From Agromyces sp. S2-1-8 (GTDB lineage Bacteria > Actinomycetota > Actinomycetes > Actinomycetales > Microbacteriaceae): a stretch of DNA of 64,000 bases. Shown one piece after another: positions 59,876 to 64,000 of the stretch. Under the pieces are notes generated by a model. It was given only the letters and a program-made list of their open reading frames with translations. It did no database searches and was not told the DNA's origin. The position numbers and the translations under genes are program-made. The stretch's first letter is position 1. Each line of letters opens with the position of its first letter. The DNA is taken from the NCBI RefSeq assembly GCF_021129215.1, contig NZ_JAJOLP010000001.1, positions 3,410,001 to 3,474,000 of the forward strand, in the 5' to 3' direction.

Positions 59876-62548
59876 ATGTCTGCCCAAAAACGCACGATGA
59901 GCGACGTCGGTACCGGCATTCTCGGATTCGTCGGCATGAGCGTCGTCGCCGGCGTCCTCGTGACCGCCGCGGTGACCCCGGCACTCGCCGTCACCGGTAT
60001 GGCTGCCAACAACAGCATCACGATGTTCGAGAACCTTCCGAGTTCGCTCGAGATCGGCGAGCTGGCGCAGAAGTCGACCATCTACGCGGTGAAGCCCGAC
60101 GGAACGCCGTCGCCGATGGCGTGGTTCTACGACGACAACCGCGAAGAGGTCGCGTTCGAGTACATCTCGCCGTACCTCAAGGACGCGGCGGTCGCCGGTG
60201 AGGACCCGCGGTTCTACGACCACGGCGGCATCGACATCGCGGGCACGATCCGCGGTGCCCTCTCGACGGTGAGCGGCGCCGGCACCCAGGGCGGATCCTC
60301 GATCACGCAGCAGTACGTGAAGAACGTGCTCGTCTCGAACGACATGGCGAAGGCCAAGACGCAGGAAGAGCGTCTCGAGGCGTGGGAGAAGCACACCGAG
60401 ACCTCGATCGACCGCAAGCTCAAGGAGATGCGGTACGCGATCACCGTCGAGAAGCAGTATTCGAAGGACGACATCCTCCGCGGCTACCTCAACATCGCGG
60501 GCTTCGGCGGGCAGATCTACGGCGTGCAGACCGCCGCGCAGTACTACTTCGGCACGAACGCCCACGACCTCTCGCTCGCGCAGGCCGCGAGCCTCATCGC
60601 GATCGTGAACAGCCCCGAGGAGTTCCGCCTCGACTACCCCGACGACGAGCTCAACGGCGCGAAGACGGTCGTCGACGGCGAGACCGTTCCGTATGCGCGC
60701 AACAAGGAGCGTCGCGACTACATCCTCGACAAGATGCTCGAGCAGAAGAAGATCACCAAGGAGGAGCACGACGCCGCGATCGCCGAGCCCGTCGCCCCCA
60801 AGATCACCGAGCCCTCGAGCGGCTGCCAGGCCTCCCCGAGCTACGCGTACTTCTGCGACTACGTGACGTGGGAGATCAAGAACAAGCTCGACAACCCCGA
60901 GACCGAGGAGAACGAGGGCGCGGCGATGCTCGAGCGCGGCGGTCTCGACATCTACACGACGATCGACATGGACCTGCAGGCGGCGGCGTACTCGGCCGTG
61001 CACGACAACGTGCCCACGGCGATCCCCGAGGCCGACATCGGCGCCTCGGCCGTCTCGGTGCAGGTGGGTACCGGCCGCATCCTCGCGATGGCGCAGAACA
61101 CCGTCTACAACGTCGACCCCGAGGTGACCGGCGACGGCTACGACGCGGTCAACTACAACTCGACGATCGACTACGGCGGTTCGAGCGGCTTCCAGCCCGG
61201 GTCGACCTTCAAGATCTTCACCCTCGGCGAGTGGCTGAAGGAGGGGCACTCGGTCAACGAGAGCATGGACGCACGCAAGCGCAATAACTGGGGTACGTTC
61301 AAGAGCAGCTGCCCCGCCGACAACGTCTACGCCGGCGACTGGGACCCGCGCAACGACGAGGGCGGCAACGGCGGCTACTGGTCGGCGCTCTACAACACCG
61401 TCAACTCCGAGAACACCGGTTTCGTCGCGATGGCGAAGCAGCTCGACCTCTGCGGCATCAAGAACACCGCGACGGCGCTCATGAGCTCTGGCCGCGCCGA
61501 CGGCAAGCCGCTCGGCGAGGGCATCAACAGCGAGGGCGACCGCATCGCATTCGGCCCCTCGGCCGTGCTCGGCACTGAAGAGATCGCGCCGATCTCGATG
61601 GCGACCGCCTTCGCCGCGGTCGCGGGCGGCGGCAAGTCGTGCACGCCGATCGCGATCGACAAGATCACCGATGCGAACGGCGAGCCGATCGAGGTGCCCA
61701 AGTCGACCTGCACGCAGGCCATCACGCCCGACGTCGCAGCCGGCATGACGTACGCGCTGCAGCGCGTCATGACCGACGGCACTGGCCGCTCGTCGCGCTA
61801 CAAGATGGACACCGCGGGCACCCCGATGATCGGCAAGACCGGCACGACCGACGACGCGGTCGCCACCTGGATGAGCGGCGCGTCGTCGAAGGTCGCGACG
61901 GTGGTCGGCGTGTACAACGCGACCGGATTCGTCAACCTGCGCGACACCTACATCAACGGTACCGAGGCCGCGGTCCTCCGACACAACATCTGGCCGCGCA
62001 TCATGGACGTCGCCAACAACAAGTACGGCGGCGACGCGTTCCCCGAGCCCGACCAGAAGTACCTCACGACGCCGAAGGCGAACGTGCCGAGCGTGATCGG
62101 CCTCGCACCCGAGGCAGCGCAGAAGGCGCTGCAGGACGCCGGCTTCGGCTGGACGATGGACGGCGAGGTCGACTCCGCCCAGCCGAAGGGCACGATCGGC
62201 AGCCAGTCGGCCTCGGGCCAGGCGCCGAAGGGCTCGTCGATCTCGCTGAAGGTCAGCCGCGGCAACCTGAGCGCGCTGCCCGACGTGACCGGGATGCAAG
62301 CCGACCAGGCCGAGGCCACGCTCGCCGCGGCCGGCTACCGCGTCGATCGCGACCGCGAGGACACCGACGACCAGAGCAAGGACGGCATCGTCATCTCCCA
62401 GTCGCCGGGCGCGGGCGAGAACGCCAAGCCGGGTGACAAGGTCAAGATCGTGATCGGCCGCTTCACCGGCGGCGGTGACGGCGGCGACAACCCGGGCGGC
62501 GGCACCGACGGCGGCACCGACGGCGGCACAGCTCCGGAAGCCGGTTGA
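59876..62548 (+). CDS. ponA2: Bifunctional penicillin-binding protein, PonA2-like, with PASTA domains
   Basis: 890 aa. Cytoplasmic start, membrane anchor (near 18-38), glycosyltransferase domain with EDPRFYDHGGID (near 107), QGGSSITQQYVKN (near 140) and RKLKEMRYAITVEK, then the transpeptidase with SGFQPGSTFK (Ser/Lys, near 440), SVNES (near 460) and GKTGTT (near 655). Two PASTA domains follow (NVPSVIGLAPEAAQ near 735, LPDVTGMQADQAE near 800) and a Gly/Asp-rich tail. It polymerises and cross-links peptidoglycan. A TAAGCT -10 (59863-59868) is 7 bases before the ATG with no Shine-Dalgarno, so the message is likely leaderless. Followed by a coupled metallophosphoesterase, as Rv3682-Rv3683. Confidence 0.93.
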   Translation: MSAQKRTMSDVGTGILGFVGMSVVAGVLVTAAVTPALAVTGMAANNSITMFENLPSSLEIGELAQKSTIYAVKPDGTPSPMAWFYDDNREEVAFEYISPYLKDAAVAGEDPRFYDHGGIDIAGTIRGALSTVSGAGTQGGSSITQQYVKNVLVSNDMAKAKTQEERLEAWEKHTETSIDRKLKEMRYAITVEKQYSKDDILRGYLNIAGFGGQIYGVQTAAQYYFGTNAHDLSLAQAASLIAIVNSPEEFRLDYPDDELNGAKTVVDGETVPYARNKERRDYILDKMLEQKKITKEEHDAAIAEPVAPKITEPSSGCQASPSYAYFCDYVTWEIKNKLDNPETEENEGAAMLERGGLDIYTTIDMDLQAAAYSAVHDNVPTAIPEADIGASAVSVQVGTGRILAMAQNTVYNVDPEVTGDGYDAVNYNSTIDYGGSSGFQPGSTFKIFTLGEWLKEGHSVNESMDARKRNNWGTFKSSCPADNVYAGDWDPRNDEGGNGGYWSALYNTVNSENTGFVAMAKQLDLCGIKNTATALMSSGRADGKPLGEGINSEGDRIAFGPSAVLGTEEIAPISMATAFAAVAGGGKSCTPIAIDKITDANGEPIEVPKSTCTQAITPDVAAGMTYALQRVMTDGTGRSSRYKMDTAGTPMIGKTGTTDDAVATWMSGASSKVATVVGVYNATGFVNLRDTYINGTEAAVLRHNIWPRIMDVANNKYGGDAFPEPDQKYLTTPKANVPSVIGLAPEAAQKALQDAGFGWTMDGEVDSAQPKGTIGSQSASGQAPKGSSISLKVSRGNLSALPDVTGMQADQAEATLAAAGYRVDRDREDTDDQSKDGIVISQSPGAGENAKPGDKVKIVIGRFTGGGDGGDNPGGGTDGGTDGGTAPEAG

Positions 62549-63537
62549 ACGGTCGACTGACGCCCGCCGCGCGGATCGCCCTGGCGATCGGCGCGGCGGG
62601 CGTCGCCGCATTCGCGTGGGGTTCGCTCGTCGAGCGCACCCGGTGGACGCTCCGGCGCGCCGAGGTGCCGGTGCTGCCCGCGGGGGCCGAACCGATCCGG
62701 GTGCTCCACCTCTCCGACCTGCACATGGCGCCGTGGCAGCGCGACAAGCAGGACTGGGTGCGCTCGCTCGCCGACCTCGAGCCCGACCTCATCGTCGACA
62801 CCGGTGACAACCTCGGGCACGAGCAGGGCCTCGAGGGCATCCGCCGGGCCTTCGAGCCCTTCCGAGGCATCCTCGGCGTGTTCGTCAACGGGTCGAACGA
62901 CTACTTCGGCCCTGTGCCCAAGAACCCGTTCGGCTACTTCATGGGCCCGTCGCGGCACCGCGTGACGTCGAAGCGGCTCGACATCGACGCGCTGCACGCG
63001 TACTTCGCCGAGCTCGGCTGGCAGGACCTCGACAACACGGCGACGAGCCTCGACCTGCGCGGCACGCACTTCGAGTTCTTCGGCGTCGACGACCCGCACA
63101 AGGGCTACGACCGTCTCGACCTCATCGCGGGCGCGATCGACGAGTTGCGCGCCGACGACCCGCTCGGCGACGAGACCTGGCCCGATCCCGGTCCGCTTCG
63201 TCGCGCTCGGAGATCGACGCCTCGCCCCACCGTGACCATCGGGGTGGCGCACGCCCCGTACCAGCGGGTGCTCAATTCCTTCGTGAACCACGGCGCCCAG
63301 CTCATCTTCGCGGGTCACACCCACGGTGGCCAGGTCTGCGTGCCCGGCTTCGGAGCCCTCGTCACGAACTGCGACATCCCGCGCAAGCAGGTCAAGGGGC
63401 TGAGCGTCTGGCGGCACGGGCTGCGCTCGGCATTCCTCAACGTCTCGGCCGGGCTCGGCACCTCGATCTTCGCCCCCGTGCGCTTCGCCTGCCCACCCGA
63501 GGCGACGCTGATCACGCTCGTTCCGGCCGATCGGTGA
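62545..63537 (+). CDS. Membrane-associated metallophosphoesterase, Rv3683-like
   Basis: 330 aa. One N-terminal hydrophobic segment (near 10-27), then the calcineurin-like motifs HLSDLHM (near 55), VDTGDNLGH (near 85), NGSNDYFGP (near 114; Asn-Asp in place of Asn-His), VAHAPYQRV (near 235) and FAGHTHGGQV (near 255). Family members hydrolyse phosphoesters of lipids or nucleotides at the membrane. TTG start at 62545 overlaps the PBP stop as TTGA; no other start is near. Synteny with ponA2 is conserved in Actinobacteria. Confidence 0.87.
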   Translation: MNGRLTPAARIALAIGAAGVAAFAWGSLVERTRWTLRRAEVPVLPAGAEPIRVLHLSDLHMAPWQRDKQDWVRSLADLEPDLIVDTGDNLGHEQGLEGIRRAFEPFRGILGVFVNGSNDYFGPVPKNPFGYFMGPSRHRVTSKRLDIDALHAYFAELGWQDLDNTATSLDLRGTHFEFFGVDDPHKGYDRLDLIAGAIDELRADDPLGDETWPDPGPLRRARRSTPRPTVTIGVAHAPYQRVLNSFVNHGAQLIFAGHTHGGQVCVPGFGALVTNCDIPRKQVKGLSVWRHGLRSAFLNVSAGLGTSIFAPVRFACPPEATLITLVPADR

Positions 63538-63545
63538 CGAACCGC

Positions 63546-63576
63546 ATGCCTCGTGCCGCGCGTCGGCACGAGGCAT
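63546..63576 (+). terminator. 13-bp hairpin after the metallophosphoesterase
   Basis: ATGCCTCGTGCCG (63546-63558) pairs perfectly with CGGCACGAGGCAT (63564-63576) around CGCGT, 8 bases past the stop. The stem contains the ATGCCTC/GAGGCAT core of the dispersed element. Confidence 0.8.
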
Positions 63577-63639
63577 GAGGCGGACTGGTCAGCGGCGCCG
63601 GAAATATCGGCTATCCTTGTTGAGGCCCTGCGGGGCCAC

Positions 63640-63716
<77 letters not shown>

Positions 63717-63720
63717 CACG

Positions 63721-63752
63721 CAGAACCCCCTCCGAGATCGGAGGGGGTTCTG
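63721..63752 (+). terminator. 15-bp hairpin after tRNA-Pro
   Basis: 63721-63735 pairs perfectly with 63738-63752 around a 2-base apex. It starts 4 bases after the tRNA and also lies 14 bases past the stop of the convergent ugd gene, so it may serve both. Confidence 0.88.
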
Positions 63753-63766
63753 TCGTATCCGTACGT

Positions 63767-64000
63767 TCAGGGGCGCCCGATGCCCCGCAGTTCCCAGCCG
63801 GCCGCGCGCCAGGCCGCTGCGTCGAGCACGTTGCGGGCATCGATGATGCGGCGACCCGCGACGAGTCGCGCCGAGTCGACGGGATCGAGCGCGCGGTACT
63901 CCCTCCACTCGGTCACGAGCACGACGAGGTCGGCCCCGCGCAACGCCTCACGGGTCGAGCTGACGTAGTCGAGCTGGGGGTGCCGCGCACGGGCGTTCTC
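63767..64000 (-). CDS. UDP-glucose 6-dehydrogenase family, C-terminal end (cut by window edge)
   Basis: 77 C-terminal codons read on the minus strand from the window edge to a TGA at 63767-63769. The residues HPQLDYVSSTREAL, GADLVVLVTEWREYRALDP and IIDARNVLDAAAWRAAGWE are the UDP-binding C-terminal domain of UDP-glucose/GDP-mannose dehydrogenases. The enzyme oxidises UDP-glucose twice to UDP-glucuronate for polysaccharides. The N-terminal NAD domain and the catalytic Cys are outside the window. Confidence 0.85.
   Translation of the reverse strand, partial: ENARARHPQLDYVSSTREALRGADLVVLVTEWREYRALDPVDSARLVAGRRIIDARNVLDAAAWRAAGWELRGIGRP

Overview
The window is chromosomal DNA of a high-GC actinobacterium. 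GC looks above 70% throughout, GTG and TTG starts are frequent, several mRNAs look leaderless, and neighbouring genes often overlap by 4 bases. Gene content and order fit the Microbacteriaceae, an Agromyces-like organism being my best guess: long-form GapB, RamB with GTP-type PEPCK, topA-tmk-holB, and acs next to a 6C RNA and a tad pilus locus. No phage, transposase, CRISPR array or plasmid gene is visible. Both window edges cut genes (psuG at the left, a UDP-glucose dehydrogenase at the right).

Layout. 0-4 kb: pseudouridine degradation (psuG, PfkB-type kinase), a tiny HTH protein with a striking twin-palindrome promoter, and an ABC exporter. 4-18 kb: housekeeping and carbon metabolism (pckG/ramB divergent pair, PadR-membrane protein operon, thiolase-SDR pair, GapB, VanZ-RDD protein), interspersed with three paralogues of a protein family I do not recognise (4141, 13312, 14168). 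18-35 kb: a catabolic locus for aromatic amines and homoprotocatechuate. It holds a permease, TetR and AraC regulators, a copper amine oxidase, two aldehyde dehydrogenases, HpaH, HpaI, a FAH-RraA fusion, a GntR regulator, HpaD and a ThDP enzyme. Amine to aldehyde to acid is followed by meta-cleavage of homoprotocatechuate to pyruvate and succinic semialdehyde. No 4-hydroxyphenylacetate 3-hydroxylase is present, so dopamine or 3,4-dihydroxyphenylacetate would enter the pathway directly. 35-46 kb: hydrolase, nicotinamidase, DacB, a lipoprotein/HlyD/LolD/MacB export operon, an oxidoreductase and two tandem secreted SGNH hydrolases. 46-64 kb: conserved core (tRNA-Thr, peptidase lipoprotein, holB, tmk, topA, tad pilus genes, 6C RNA, acs, RidA, DUF4177, PonA2-like PBP with its metallophosphoesterase, tRNA-Pro).

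The most unusual signals are these. (1) A dispersed 9-mer, GGATGCCTC, occurs at least 28 times; it builds the stems of several terminators and is read in coding regions mostly as Asp/Glu-Ala-Ser in linkers and C-termini, behaviour reminiscent of DNA-uptake sequences. (2) The three-member unknown family has a shared promoter architecture. (3) The hpa cluster carries a FAH-RraA fusion and no visible HpaF, with GTATAC-type palindromes over its promoters. (4) An HTH micro-regulator has one perfect palindrome over its -35 and one over its -10. All functional statements rest on reading the sequence and recalled family knowledge; no database search was run.
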